Of a stretch of 32,322 nucleotides of DNA, positions 8,664 to 16,324 are shown piece by piece (within the stretch, counting starts at the first letter, position 1; every line of letters begins with the position of its first letter). The notes beneath the pieces were generated by a model. The model did not search any database. It saw only the letters and a list, made by a program, of their open reading frames with translations, and was not told the origin of the DNA. The DNA is taken from positions 1-32,322 of the forward strand of contig RPRI01000050.1 in the NCBI GenBank assembly GCA_003818505.1, read 5' to 3'. Both the position numbers and the translations under genes were made by a program. Origin of the DNA: Desulfobacteraceae bacterium (lineage in GTDB: Bacteria; Desulfobacterota; Desulfobacteria; Desulfobacterales; RPRI01).

Positions 8664-9470
8664 ATGAACAATATTGATCCATTTAAAATCAAACGGGATG
8701 GCCAAATAGTATGGCTGACTTTAAACAGGCCTGAAAAACTGAACGCTATGGGATTTGCATTTTTCAGAGGACTTACGGAAAATATTGAAAAATTCAGCAA
8801 AGACCCTGATGTCAGGACGATTATTATCAATGCCGAAGGAAAAGGTTTTACGGCAGGACTGGATCTTACGGAAGCAGGCTCCATGCTGGGACAGGGTTCC
8901 GCCGATTCGCGTGATGCGCTGAGGGAGAAGATAACAGAACTTCAGGAAAGCATGAATATAATAGAAAGGTGTCGCAAGCCGGTGATTGCGGCAGTTCATG
9001 GGCACTGTATCGGAGGCGGTGTCGACCTGCTTTGCGCTTGCGACATCCGTATTGCATCAAAAGATGCCGTTTTCAGTATCCGCGAAACGCGAATCGCTAT
9101 AATTGCAGATCTTGGTACTCTTCAGCGACTTCCTCACATAATCGGTGGAGGCAGATTCAGGGAGCTGGCTCTGACAGGACGGGATTTTACAGCCGATGAA
9201 GCCTTGAAAATAGGTTTTATAACAAAGATCTGTGAAGACAGGGAGGATCTCGAAAAGGAGGCTGAAAAAATTGCCTTGAGCATTGCGGATAATCCGCCGC
9301 TGACGGTTCAGGGAGTAAAAGATGTCATCCTGTTCAGCAGGGATAACGGCATATATCCGGGGCTGAAGTACGTTGCGCAGAAAAACTCGGCAGCACTTCC
9401 TTCGGAGGACCTTGTCGAAGCTGTTGGGGCTTTCATGGAAAAAAGAAAGCCCCTGTTCAAAGGGAAATAA
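8664..9470 (+). CDS. Crotonase-family enzyme, dienoyl-CoA isomerase type
   Basis: A 268-residue crotonase-fold acyl-CoA enzyme with the CoA/oxyanion motifs GFTAGLDL and HGHCIGGGVDL. The catalytic acids match delta3,5-delta2,4-dienoyl-CoA isomerase (ECH1): D121, E141 and D149 correspond to D176, E196 and D204 of the rat enzyme with identical spacing (20 and 8 residues), and IADLGTLQRLP is the characteristic segment around the third. A standard enoyl-CoA hydratase would have two catalytic glutamates instead. The likely job is shifting conjugated double bonds during beta-oxidation of unsaturated or ring-derived acyl-CoAs. GGGAGA precedes the ATG. The racemase-type gene that follows suggests a shared acyl-CoA pathway, although repeat R1 lies between them. 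Confidence 0.88.
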   Translation: MNNIDPFKIKRDGQIVWLTLNRPEKLNAMGFAFFRGLTENIEKFSKDPDVRTIIINAEGKGFTAGLDLTEAGSMLGQGSADSRDALREKITELQESMNIIERCRKPVIAAVHGHCIGGGVDLLCACDIRIASKDAVFSIRETRIAIIADLGTLQRLPHIIGGGRFRELALTGRDFTADEALKIGFITKICEDREDLEKEAEKIALSIADNPPLTVQGVKDVILFSRDNGIYPGLKYVAQKNSAALPSEDLVEAVGAFMEKRKPLFKGK

Positions 9471-9480
9471 ACCAATTAGC

Positions 9481-9619
9481 TTCCATCCGGAAATGGCCTT
9501 TTGGGGCAATCTTAAGTGTCAATCTGCAGGATTTCTTTTGCGATATACTATATGTATGTCTTAAGCACAATCTCTTGATTTTCATGAGCTTGCCCAAAAT
9601 TGCCGATTTCCGGATGGAA
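9481..9619 (+). repeat. Dispersed repeat R1, copy 1 (MITE-like, terminal inverted repeats)
   Basis: A 139-bp element starting 10 nt after the crotonase stop. Its ends form a perfect 14-bp inverted repeat (TTCCATCCGGAAAT at 9481-9494, ATTTCCGGATGGAA at 9606-9619). Inner arms also pair imperfectly (TTTTGGGGCAAtCTT with AGCTTGCCCAAAAT), and the centre has GATATAC/GTATGTC. The whole unit can therefore fold as one long hairpin. A second copy of the same length lies at 22453-22591, likewise just after a stop codon. No flanking duplication is obvious. Confidence 0.8.
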
Positions 9620-9681
9620 ACCTTGTATGAGTCCAAATATAATTTCCGGACGGACATCAATTATGGTGGTTTGGAGACAAA

Positions 9682-10830
9682 ATGACCAATAAAGGAGCAT
9701 TATCAGGGATAAAAGTTATAGACATGTCACGCCTTCTGCCTGGACCATATTGTTCAATGATCCTTGCGGATCACGGGGCAAGAGTCATTGCCGCTGAGGA
9801 TAAACGTTTTCTTTCAGACGGCCTTTTTTTTGATCCCGTTAACAGGAACAAGGAGCATATCTCGCTTAATTTAAAAACAGAGGAAGGAAAAGAAATATTT
9901 TTCAGGCTCATTCAAAATGCAGATGTATTCATGGAAGGTTTCAGGCCTGGGGTAGCCGGCAAACTTGGCATTGACTATGAACCGGTGCGCAAAGCAAACC
10001 CGGGAATAATATACTGTTCGATAACAGGCTATGGCCAGACCGGCCCTTACAGGGACAGGGTCGGGCATGACGCCAATTACCTCAGCCTGTCAGGTGTCCT
10101 AGATATTTCAGGCGAAAAAGACAGGGCTCCCTCTATTCCAGGAGTTCAGATTGCAGATATAGCGGGCGGAGGAATGAATGCAGCCATAGGAATTCTTCTT
10201 GCCCTTTTTGCCCGTGAGAAAACAGGTTTCGGACAATATATCGATATATCAATGACGGACAGCATGGTAAGCTTTCTGCCGGTGCCTCTTTTTTTCCGCC
10301 AGATTACGGGGCAAATTACAAAGCGCGGCGATGCTTTTCTCTCCCACAGATATGCATGTTACAATACATATGAAACAGCCGACGGGCGATATATTTCAAT
10401 CGGGGCTGTTGAAAACCGCTTCTGGAAAAGACTGTGCGAAATCATGGATGTGCCGGACTATGTGCCTCTCCAGTATGATGAAGACCGAAAGGATGAGATA
10501 ACTGAATTCATGAGAACAGCCTTCATTAAAAAGACTCTGGACGAATGGGAAAAAATACTCTCATCCAAGGATGTCTGCTGGGGGCGGATTCAGAATCTGC
10601 CGGAAGTTCTGGAAGATCCTCTCTTTGCTGAAAGGGAAATGATTGTAGAGTATACCGCAAAAGACGGAAAAAAAAGAAAGGCCCTGGGAGTTCCCGTTAA
10701 GCTGAGCGGGACTCCGGGCAGTGTGCGGACTCCGCCGCCTGCTTTCGGGGAAAATACCGAGGATATACTCCGTGAACTTGGTTATGAAAATGACAGAATA
10801 AAGGAGTTCGGGGAAAAAGGGATTATATAG
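9682..10830 (+). CDS. CaiB/BaiF-family protein, alpha-methylacyl-CoA racemase type
   Basis: A 382-residue class III CoA-transferase-fold protein. The residues favour racemase over transferase: H129 (in VGHDANYLSLSG), D159 (in IADIAGGG) and E244 (in GAVENRFW) correspond to H126, D156 and E241 of the Mycobacterium 2-methylacyl-CoA racemase, all with a constant offset of three. Such enzymes invert the alpha carbon of 2-methyl-branched acyl-CoAs so that beta-oxidation can proceed; in anaerobes a related step follows fumarate addition to alkanes. GGAGAC precedes the ATG. A TATAAT hexamer near 9636, just past R1, could be a -10 box but lacks a clear -35. It converges with nadE, leaving a 2-bp gap. 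The exact substrate is unknown. Confidence 0.87.
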   Translation: MTNKGALSGIKVIDMSRLLPGPYCSMILADHGARVIAAEDKRFLSDGLFFDPVNRNKEHISLNLKTEEGKEIFFRLIQNADVFMEGFRPGVAGKLGIDYEPVRKANPGIIYCSITGYGQTGPYRDRVGHDANYLSLSGVLDISGEKDRAPSIPGVQIADIAGGGMNAAIGILLALFAREKTGFGQYIDISMTDSMVSFLPVPLFFRQITGQITKRGDAFLSHRYACYNTYETADGRYISIGAVENRFWKRLCEIMDVPDYVPLQYDEDRKDEITEFMRTAFIKKTLDEWEKILSSKDVCWGRIQNLPEVLEDPLFAEREMIVEYTAKDGKKRKALGVPVKLSGTPGSVRTPPPAFGENTEDILRELGYENDRIKEFGEKGII

Positions 10831-10832
10831 GT

Positions 10833-12500
10833 TTATTTTTTGTATATGCTTTGCGTGTATCTCTGTGCAAGAGGATATCTTCTGCCGTAACCGAAAGCCT
10901 TTGTCGTAACTTTAAGGCCGGGAGCAGCCTGATGCCTCTTGTATTCGTTCATGTCAACTTTTGAAATCACACCTTTTACCAGTTTCGGATCGAACCCGCT
11001 TTCAATCAGTTCCCCTGCTCCTTTAAGATCTTCAATATATCCCTTTAATATGGAATCGAGTATTTCATAAGGGGGAAGATCATCCTGATCCGTTTGATCC
11101 GGCTTAAGTTCTGCGGACGGCGCTTTTTCGATTATTCTTGAGGGAATGATTTCTTTTTCGCGGTTTATAAAATGCGCGAGATCGTATACGACCGTTTTGG
11201 GTATATCGGATATTACTGCAAGCCCTCCGTTCATATCTCCATAAAGCGTGCAGTAACCGACCGCAAGTTCAGATTTGTTTCCTGTTGAAAGGAGAAGCCT
11301 CCCCTGCCTGTTCGACAAAGCCATAAGGACGGTCCCCCTTATTCTGGCCTGCAGGTTCTGTTCCGTTATGTCAGGGTCATCCTCTCTGAAAGAAGGGGAA
11401 AGAAGCCTGATAAATTCTTTGAATACCCCGTCAACCGGTATTACTTCAAACCCGACTCCGATGTTTTCTGCAAGCTTTTTTGTATCCTCATAGTTATCAG
11501 CAGAAGTATATCTTGAAGGCATGAATACAGACAAAACATTTTCGGATCCCAAAGCCTGTGCGGCAATGAAGGCCGTTAATGCCGAGTCTATACCGCCGCT
11601 TAACCCCAGCACGACTTTGGAAAAGCCGCATTTAACGACATAATCCCGGGTTCCCATGATAAGGGCTTTCATTACCTGTTCGACATCCGCGCCGGATACA
11701 GGATGGATGTTCTTTTCATAAGTAATGCCGGTTTGCTCACCAAAATCATAGAATATGATATCTTCCTCGAAATCACTGGCAAGAGCTTTAATATTGCCAT
11801 GCCCGTCAAAGACGGCGCTTGTTCCGTCAAAGATAATGCTGTCGTTCCCACCGACCTGATTTGCAAAAATAAAGGGAACTTTATGTTTACCGGCGATAGC
11901 CCCGAACAGGTTCCGTCTGAATTCTTTTTTCCCCACACTAAAAGGAGAGGCCGAAATATTAACCAGAAGACTTGCTCCGCCTTTAACCATAAGCTCAACA
12001 GGGTTTATATGGTATATCCTTTTTTTAAAAATATCCTTGTCATTCCACACATCCTCGCATATCGTAATGCCGATTTGTTCACCTTTGTATGTGTAAGGCG
12101 TACATTCGGTCCCGGCTTCGAAATATCTACTTTCGTCAAACACATCATAGGTTGGAAGCAGTCTTTTGTTGACCCTGTGAAGTATCTTTCCGTTTTCAAA
12201 CAGTGCCGCAGAATTGTAAAGCGGCTTCCCTTCATCGACAGGGTTTTTATCAACGAAACCGCAGATTACACCTATACCGCTGATTTCATCGACCAGGCGG
12301 AAAAGACAAGACAGGTTTGCTTCGATAAAATCTTTTTTTTCAAGCAGATCACGGGGAGGATATCCTGAAATGACAAGTTCCGAAAAAACAACCATATCGC
12401 ACGAGCGCTCTTTCGCCTTACCGGCATAATACTTTATCCGGCTTGAATTGTATTCAAAATCGCCGATTACAGGGTTGATCTGTGCTATTGCTATTTTCAT
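10833..12500 (-). CDS. nadE: Glutamine-dependent NAD+ synthetase
   Basis: A 555-residue two-domain enzyme that amidates nicotinic acid adenine dinucleotide to NAD+, taking ammonia from glutamine. The N-terminal nitrilase-like amidase has the Glu-Lys-Cys triad: E41 (FSELVISGYPP), K112 (VNKRLLPTYDVF) and C148 (ITICEDVWND). The C-terminal ATP-pyrophosphatase domain has the P-loop SGGIDS at 301-306 and the later STGNKSELAVGYCTLYGD segment. The length fits the shorter glutaminase-containing class. The start follows only a weak ribosome-binding site. It is monocistronic, converging on the racemase gene. nadB lies about 5 kb away on the other strand. Confidence 0.96.
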   Translation of the reverse strand: MKIAIAQINPVIGDFEYNSSRIKYYAGKAKERSCDMVVFSELVISGYPPRDLLEKKDFIEANLSCLFRLVDEISGIGVICGFVDKNPVDEGKPLYNSAALFENGKILHRVNKRLLPTYDVFDESRYFEAGTECTPYTYKGEQIGITICEDVWNDKDIFKKRIYHINPVELMVKGGASLLVNISASPFSVGKKEFRRNLFGAIAGKHKVPFIFANQVGGNDSIIFDGTSAVFDGHGNIKALASDFEEDIIFYDFGEQTGITYEKNIHPVSGADVEQVMKALIMGTRDYVVKCGFSKVVLGLSGGIDSALTAFIAAQALGSENVLSVFMPSRYTSADNYEDTKKLAENIGVGFEVIPVDGVFKEFIRLLSPSFREDDPDITEQNLQARIRGTVLMALSNRQGRLLLSTGNKSELAVGYCTLYGDMNGGLAVISDIPKTVVYDLAHFINREKEIIPSRIIEKAPSAELKPDQTDQDDLPPYEILDSILKGYIEDLKGAGELIESGFDPKLVKGVISKVDMNEYKRHQAAPGLKVTTKAFGYGRRYPLAQRYTQSIYKK

Positions 12501-12639
12501 GTTTATATATCTTCGTTCTTATAAAAAGAAGGGATAAATGCCTGCCAGACACTGCTTCCTGTCTCTGTCTGTCCGGTCGTTATGGGTTACCCTGAATCAT
12601 CAATAATAAAGTTTTTTCATTATTTGCCGGAGGTTCACA

Positions 12640-12921
12640 TCAACTCTGCCCCGACCCGGTCACCTTACCGCCCTGCTCCTTAATGAGCGTTTTGGCAATA
12701 TCCATGTCATATGCCTTATGCGGATCAAAGCTGCCGCCACGGTACATTCCTGCCGCCTGTTTTACGGCATCGTACGGAACCCATCCATGTTCTTCCCAAA
12801 GTTTAGAGTCGTCTGAGTTCCATAACCTGAAGCAGATTTCACTGCCGGCCTTGCGGACATACATCCTGATCTTTTTGTTTTGAGGAAAAGGATAATAGTA
12901 AAATCCCCGTTTGTCTTTCAT
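12640..12921 (-). CDS. Hypothetical protein, 93 residues
   Basis: Not recognised. The small, soluble protein is rich in aromatic and basic residues at the N-terminus (GFYYYPFPQNKKIRMYVRK), which looks like a short beta-sheet, and has a helical C-terminal half with YRGGSFDPHKAYD and a final IKEQGGKV. AGGGAAA lies at a sensible distance before the ATG and codon use resembles its neighbours, which supports a real gene. No signal peptide or membrane segment is visible. It is alone on its strand between nadE and the repeat-rich gap. Confidence 0.65.
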   Translation of the reverse strand: MKDKRGFYYYPFPQNKKIRMYVRKAGSEICFRLWNSDDSKLWEEHGWVPYDAVKQAAGMYRGGSFDPHKAYDMDIAKTLIKEQGGKVTGSGQS

Positions 12922-12975
12922 TTATGGTTTCCCTGATAATAAAAAGTATGATTAAACGGTTACGCTTTATTATTT

Positions 12976-13004
12976 TTGACAATATCATCAATTATTGATA
13001 TTAT
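12976..13004 (+). promoter_or_regulatory. Strong sigma-70-like promoter facing an ORF-free region
   Basis: TTGACA (12976-12981), a 17-nt spacer and TATTAT (12999-13004) form a near-consensus promoter on the plus strand. The spacer holds the inverted repeat ATCAATtATTGAT (12987-12999), a possible operator. Transcription would begin near 13011, run straight into inverted repeat R2, and meet no start codon of a believable gene before 13581. Confidence 0.5.
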
Positions 13005-13020
13005 AGTAAAAACTTCGTCA

Positions 13021-13118
13021 GATTTAAAGCTCCCCCCAGCAAGCTACGGGAATCTTCGACCGCAGGAAATAGCGTCTATTTTTTAATTCGCTCACTAACT
13101 CCGCTGCAAGCAGCGCGG
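13021..13118 (-). repeat. Dispersed repeat R2, inverted copy
   Basis: Read on the minus strand this segment aligns at roughly 75% with 22611-22706. It shares TTAGTGAGCG, ATTAAAA, a TAGACGCTATT/CAGACACTATT block and CGGTCGAAGATTCC. It has a GC-rich hairpin at one end (13101-13118, CCGCTGC/GCAGCGcGG) and a second imperfect stem at the other. It faces the direct copy at 13461-13539, so the two form a loose inverted pair around about 340 bp. Confidence 0.7.
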
Positions 13119-13331
13119 TTTGTGCCCAGTGTAGAGTTTCAATGCCAGTGTAATTAAACACATTTATCTATATTTCATAGCAGAAACAGATATCCGGGGC
13201 AAAGAAATTTTATCATCGTTCATTTTTATCAATACGTAAAATCTTTAAGCAACTTCTATTCGGCAGGCCGAGATCCAGAAACGCAATCAGATATTACACA
13301 AAAGTCTTGGCTTATAAATTCAAACCATTTC

Positions 13332-13359
13332 TTGACTTTTAAATATGCAGGGATATAAT
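13332..13359 (+). promoter_or_regulatory. Strong sigma-70 promoter upstream of the 134-residue gene
   Basis: TTGACT (13332-13337), a 16-nt spacer and a perfect TATAAT (13354-13359). The predicted start near 13366 leaves a leader of about 215 nt before the ATG at 13581. That leader contains repeat R2. It is the best candidate promoter for the 134-residue gene, or for a separate small RNA. Confidence 0.6.
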
Positions 13360-13460
13360 ACAGACATCTCAATTCACTTTTCGTTAATGGCATGACAAAT
13401 CCTGTTTCCATCAATACATACCGCTTGTATTATTTTCAGATTTGGCATTGAACCGAAACA

Positions 13461-13539
13461 GCGAGCGGATTAAAAAAACAGACACTATTCTCTGCGGTCG
13501 AAGAATCCACGTTGCTAACAGCGGGGAGCTTCAAACTGG
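13461..13539 (+). repeat. Dispersed repeat R2, direct copy (partial)
   Basis: A shorter copy sharing GCGAGCGGATTAAAA, ACAGACACTATTC, TGCGGTCGAAGAATCCACG and GGGGAGCTTCAAA with the other two R2 copies. The first GC-rich hairpin is missing. It lies in the predicted leader of the 134-residue gene, 40 bp before the start codon. Confidence 0.65.
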
Positions 13540-13580
13540 AGCTTTCAGATCTAATCAATATAAATAAATAGGGGGTTGTA

Positions 13581-13985
13581 ATGGATGATTTTATTCATAA
13601 TCTGAGGACCAACAAGCGTTTTGACAGGAACCGTAAACCTCATGACGGGAAATACCCGGGTTCCGACAAGCAGAGGTACAGGGATCCGGCTGAAGCAGGC
13701 TATCTTAAGAGTATCGTATCTGATCATATTCCGGCATTCAATAAGACAATGGAGGGATTTGCAGACAGCCAGAAGCGCCTGGCCGATGCTGTTGAGCGAA
13801 GAGCTAAAGCTGAGGAACGAAAGGCGGATGCAATGGAATCTATTGCCGCATATCTTAAAGATATTGCAGCAAAAGGAAAACTTCAGAATGACGCGGAAAA
13901 GGCAATTCCCGGATCGTTTCCTGAAAAGGAGACGGCGCCAAAAAGAAAACCAAGAGTCAAAGCCCAGCCATTACAGATTGTTTAA
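13581..13985 (+). CDS. Hypothetical coiled-coil protein, 134 residues
   Basis: Not assigned to a named family. The protein is highly charged. The N-terminal part (1-40) is rich in Arg, Asn and Asp (NKRFDRNRKPHDG). Residues about 45-95 form a predicted long helix or coiled coil (AVERRAKAEERKADAMESI). The tail (110-134) is Lys/Arg/Pro-rich, as in nucleic-acid-binding tails. A GGGGG run 6-8 nt before the ATG gives a good ribosome-binding site. A strong promoter and an R2 repeat lie upstream. It is alone on this strand. Binding to nucleic acid is only a guess from charge. Confidence 0.7.
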   Translation: MDDFIHNLRTNKRFDRNRKPHDGKYPGSDKQRYRDPAEAGYLKSIVSDHIPAFNKTMEGFADSQKRLADAVERRAKAEERKADAMESIAAYLKDIAAKGKLQNDAEKAIPGSFPEKETAPKRKPRVKAQPLQIV

Positions 13986-14188
13986 GATATCCTTATAATA
14001 CGAAACAGGATTATCCGTAAGCTCTGTAAATACGTATTCAGGTTTATATATATAAGCCGTTTAATCGAAATCAACTCGTTGAGAACTTTACACAACAGCT
14101 GATTCACAGTTCATGCCGGGATGCAGGCTGATGCGTGTCAGCATAATCTATTTCGTATCTTAACTTAATCCCGCCGGATAAACTCCTA

Positions 14189-14986
14189 TCAGGTCAATTC
14201 AGGATTTTTTAATAGTACACAGTCTGACAGGTATTGAAATATTGCCGATCCTTCTTTTGAAGCTTTTTCCCTGCCTGATGCCGTCATGTGAAGACGTTCT
14301 ATTTTTTCTTTTTCCTTAATTCCGATTTTATCATCGAATAACATGATTGTATTATGAATTATGCCGTAGATAATAAAAGGACCAAAGAGAGTTTCCCTGC
14401 CGGACTCCTGGATTGACGGGCCGATAATTATGTGATTGCTTATCATGAATTCTTTTGGCAGCGGGGTATAACCCAGAAGTTCGGAAAAGAGATCGAGTGT
14501 TTCCTCGACGCCATCCGTATAACCTCTTTCAAAAGAAGCTACTCCGTCTTTTTGAATTTCCTGCAAATCAGAAACGTGGAATGTAAGGTCAAGGAGGGAG
14601 ATACATTCGTTCTGAATAAACCTTATAGAATCTTCCTTTTTGCAGACGAGCACATCAGCGTCATTTAAAATTTTCAGAGCGTTACGGATGCTTAGCATCT
14701 CTTTAAGGGTTGGGCTTTTTCGCAGAACAACGTCGGCAACGGTCGTGTTATAAACAGGCAGTTCATTGTCAAGGACAAGAATCTTTTTTATGTCACTGGC
14801 ATTATCCTGCATGTAGAGTTCAAGATCCCTCTCTTTTCTTGTCTGATAAGCGCTCATTTCAAGCATTTTGCGCATGGTTTCTTTATCGACCTTTCTGCCG
14901 CTGTCGGGCGGTCCGATAGAGTTGAGTATCTTCTCCGCCATCCTGTCAATCCTGATTTTTTTTAAAAGATTTTCCTTGAAATACAT
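14189..14986 (-). CDS. Hypothetical protein, 265 residues
   Basis: No family recognised. The protein is soluble, mixed alpha/beta, with no signal peptide. Visible features are a charged helical N-terminus (1-75), a middle part with a DADVLVCKKEDSIRF segment, an ERGYTDGVEETLDLF helix, and a hydrophobic FGPFIIYGIIHNTIMLFDD stretch near 215-235 that could be a buried core strand rather than a membrane segment. GAAAGGGAAG precedes the ATG. The gene is monocistronic, with a plausible promoter upstream, and diverges from the broken DUF1566 gene. Codon use resembles its neighbours. Confidence 0.75.
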   Translation of the reverse strand: MYFKENLLKKIRIDRMAEKILNSIGPPDSGRKVDKETMRKMLEMSAYQTRKERDLELYMQDNASDIKKILVLDNELPVYNTTVADVVLRKSPTLKEMLSIRNALKILNDADVLVCKKEDSIRFIQNECISLLDLTFHVSDLQEIQKDGVASFERGYTDGVEETLDLFSELLGYTPLPKEFMISNHIIIGPSIQESGRETLFGPFIIYGIIHNTIMLFDDKIGIKEKEKIERLHMTASGREKASKEGSAIFQYLSDCVLLKNPELT

Positions 14987-15023
14987 CGTTCTTCCCTTTC
15001 ATCTTACTAAATTTATTATGCTA

Positions 15024-15052
15024 ATTTTATCACAAAAGGAAATTTAAGTAAA
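15024..15052 (-). promoter_or_regulatory. Candidate promoter of the 265-residue hypothetical gene
   Basis: Minus strand TTTACT (15047-15052), 17-nt spacer, TAAAAT (15024-15029); moderate matches. A start near 15017 gives a short leader before the ATG at 14986. Confidence 0.35.
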
Positions 15053-15057
15053 TTAGA

Positions 15058-15669
15058 GTTTTAAAGATAATTGTATTCATTGCCGCCGTTTGCCTGGCAC
15101 ATTTTGCCTGCCCTGGATTTGCCGAAGTTTTGAGAAACAGATCCTGGATGGGAAATGACACATATGCCAAGGAGAGCCTGAAGTCTTTTGTGAAAGTCAC
15201 AGTCCCAGAAAGGTTTTAAGACAACGGTGATGGGACTGTAACCGACTTTTACACAGGACTCATGTGGATGAAAGAAGGCAGAAATTTTGAATTAAACCTT
15301 AAGGCGCTTACATGGTACGAAGGTGTGAAGAAATGCAGGAAGCTTAATTTGGCAGGTTATACCGACTGGAGACTTCCTGCAATCGGTGAGTGTATTACGA
15401 TTATTGACCCTAAAAAGGAGTCTCCGGCACTTGTTGAACCGAGCTCTTTTTAATATATGATTATTCATTACCCATATTGGGCGAAAGATGATTTCATATA
15501 CGGCGCGGATTACACATGCGTAAAGAGTGTGTGCCCGATTGAATTAAAGACACTGTTGCTTTACTATGAAAATATCGGGCACCAGAATAAAGGCAATAAC
15601 GCGTTCATATTCCTTGTCCGTATTGCAAAAAAAGCCGGAAATAAAAAGCGTCAAGTCGCTGATGATTAA
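15058..15669 (+). pseudogene. Broken DUF1566-type secreted protein gene
   Basis: A single frame can be read from a signal-peptide-like start (KIIVFIAAVCLAHF...) through DNGDGTVTDFYTGLMW and LAGYTDWRLPAIGE, the hallmarks of the DUF1566/Lcl C-terminal domain, to a YPYWAKDDF...AFIFLVR tail. Two in-frame TAA codons interrupt it: 15217-15219, exactly where family members have a Thr in RF-T-DNGDGTVTD, and 15451-15453, before the C-terminal third. There is also no ATG, GTG or TTG at a sensible place for the signal peptide. Both stops are TAA, so selenocysteine or pyrrolysine readthrough is excluded. A decayed gene is the simplest reading. Confidence 0.75.
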
Positions 15670-15712
15670 TATGAGGTACAGTCTGGGAAAGTAGAGATTC
15701 AGCTCTATCCGG

Positions 15713-16132
15713 TTATGAATCTGTTTCGGGCGGGGCAGGAACAGGAACCTTGAAGAAAGGAATACCTTCTTCCTTCAGTGTTTTTTCTTCCAAGCTGGTG
15801 CTAACTCCCCGTATATTCCTTGGTTCGGAAACTCCATAGTGGATTTTAAGGGCTTCAGCAGCAAATTCTGTTCCGACGTTATCAAAATTATTTTCAACAA
15901 ATTCCGCGACTTTTTTTTTGATTTCTGCCAGAGCGACCTCTTTGCCGGAAGGAGTGGTGCTATTGCCTGATGATTTTATGGCAAATTTAGTCGGAATCTT
16001 GAAAACGGAAATATTATTACATATCGGGCAGGAAATCAGGTTCTTTTTTTTCTGACCTTCAAAAGCCCGGCTGTCTTCAAACCAACCTTCAAAAATATGT
16101 CCGTTGGCACATTTTAAATCGAATGCTATCAT
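15713..16132 (-). CDS. DUF1178 family protein
   Basis: A 139-residue protein matching DUF1178: it opens MIAFDLKCANGHIFEGWF, followed by an ISCPICNN second half-site, so C8/H12 and C35/C38 form a likely zinc ribbon. The central helical region (about 60-105) and the C-terminal VSTSLEEKTLKEEGIPFFKVP are also typical. Function is unknown; the family is found mainly in Proteobacteria. It diverges from the SH3 gene across an AT-rich spacer. The family call is firm; no role can be given. Confidence 0.88.
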   Translation of the reverse strand: MIAFDLKCANGHIFEGWFEDSRAFEGQKKKNLISCPICNNISVFKIPTKFAIKSSGNSTTPSGKEVALAEIKKKVAEFVENNFDNVGTEFAAEALKIHYGVSEPRNIRGVSTSLEEKTLKEEGIPFFKVPVPAPPETDS

Positions 16133-16238
16133 GTGTTATATAACCCTGAAAAAACCTTTGATAATTTGTTTCATGTAATATAAAAATACATATATTATTG
16201 CTTTAATATCATAAACAATAATTATATAAAAGAAATTA

Positions 16239-16281
16239 TTGACAGATTTATATAAAGCCTGAATAAAGATGTTGCTTTATT
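16239..16281 (+). promoter_or_regulatory. Promoter with overlapping inverted repeat before the SH3 gene
   Basis: TTGACA (16239-16244) is followed after 17 nt by AATAAA (16262-16267), a partial -10 match. A perfect inverted repeat AATAAAG-atgttg-CTTTATT (16262-16281) covers the -10 box and the expected start site, which is a typical operator position. The promoter would serve the gene starting at 16325. Confidence 0.45.
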
Positions 16282-16324
16282 ACGTTTTTGTCAACCTGTG
16301 ATATTCTTTATGGAGATTATTGAT

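Noticed and set aside
9682..10830. Plain class III CoA-transferase
   Set aside because: The His/Asp/Glu residues match the racemase at constant offset; a transferase remains possible but is less well supported.
11703..12368. 221-codon frame antisense to nadE, with similar long antisense frames in nadB (17676-18287) and rel (23375-24028)
   Set aside because: They lie wholly within well-supported genes on the other strand and show no family motifs; they are by-products of codon bias.
13021..13539. R2 copies as a CRISPR array
   Set aside because: Only two copies, in opposite orientation, far apart and imperfect; there is no regular spacing and no cas gene.
13621..13998. Alternative frame overlapping the 134-residue gene
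   Set aside because: It has no good ribosome-binding site and an implausible composition, whereas the frame at 13581 has a strong site and a coherent charged coiled-coil protein.
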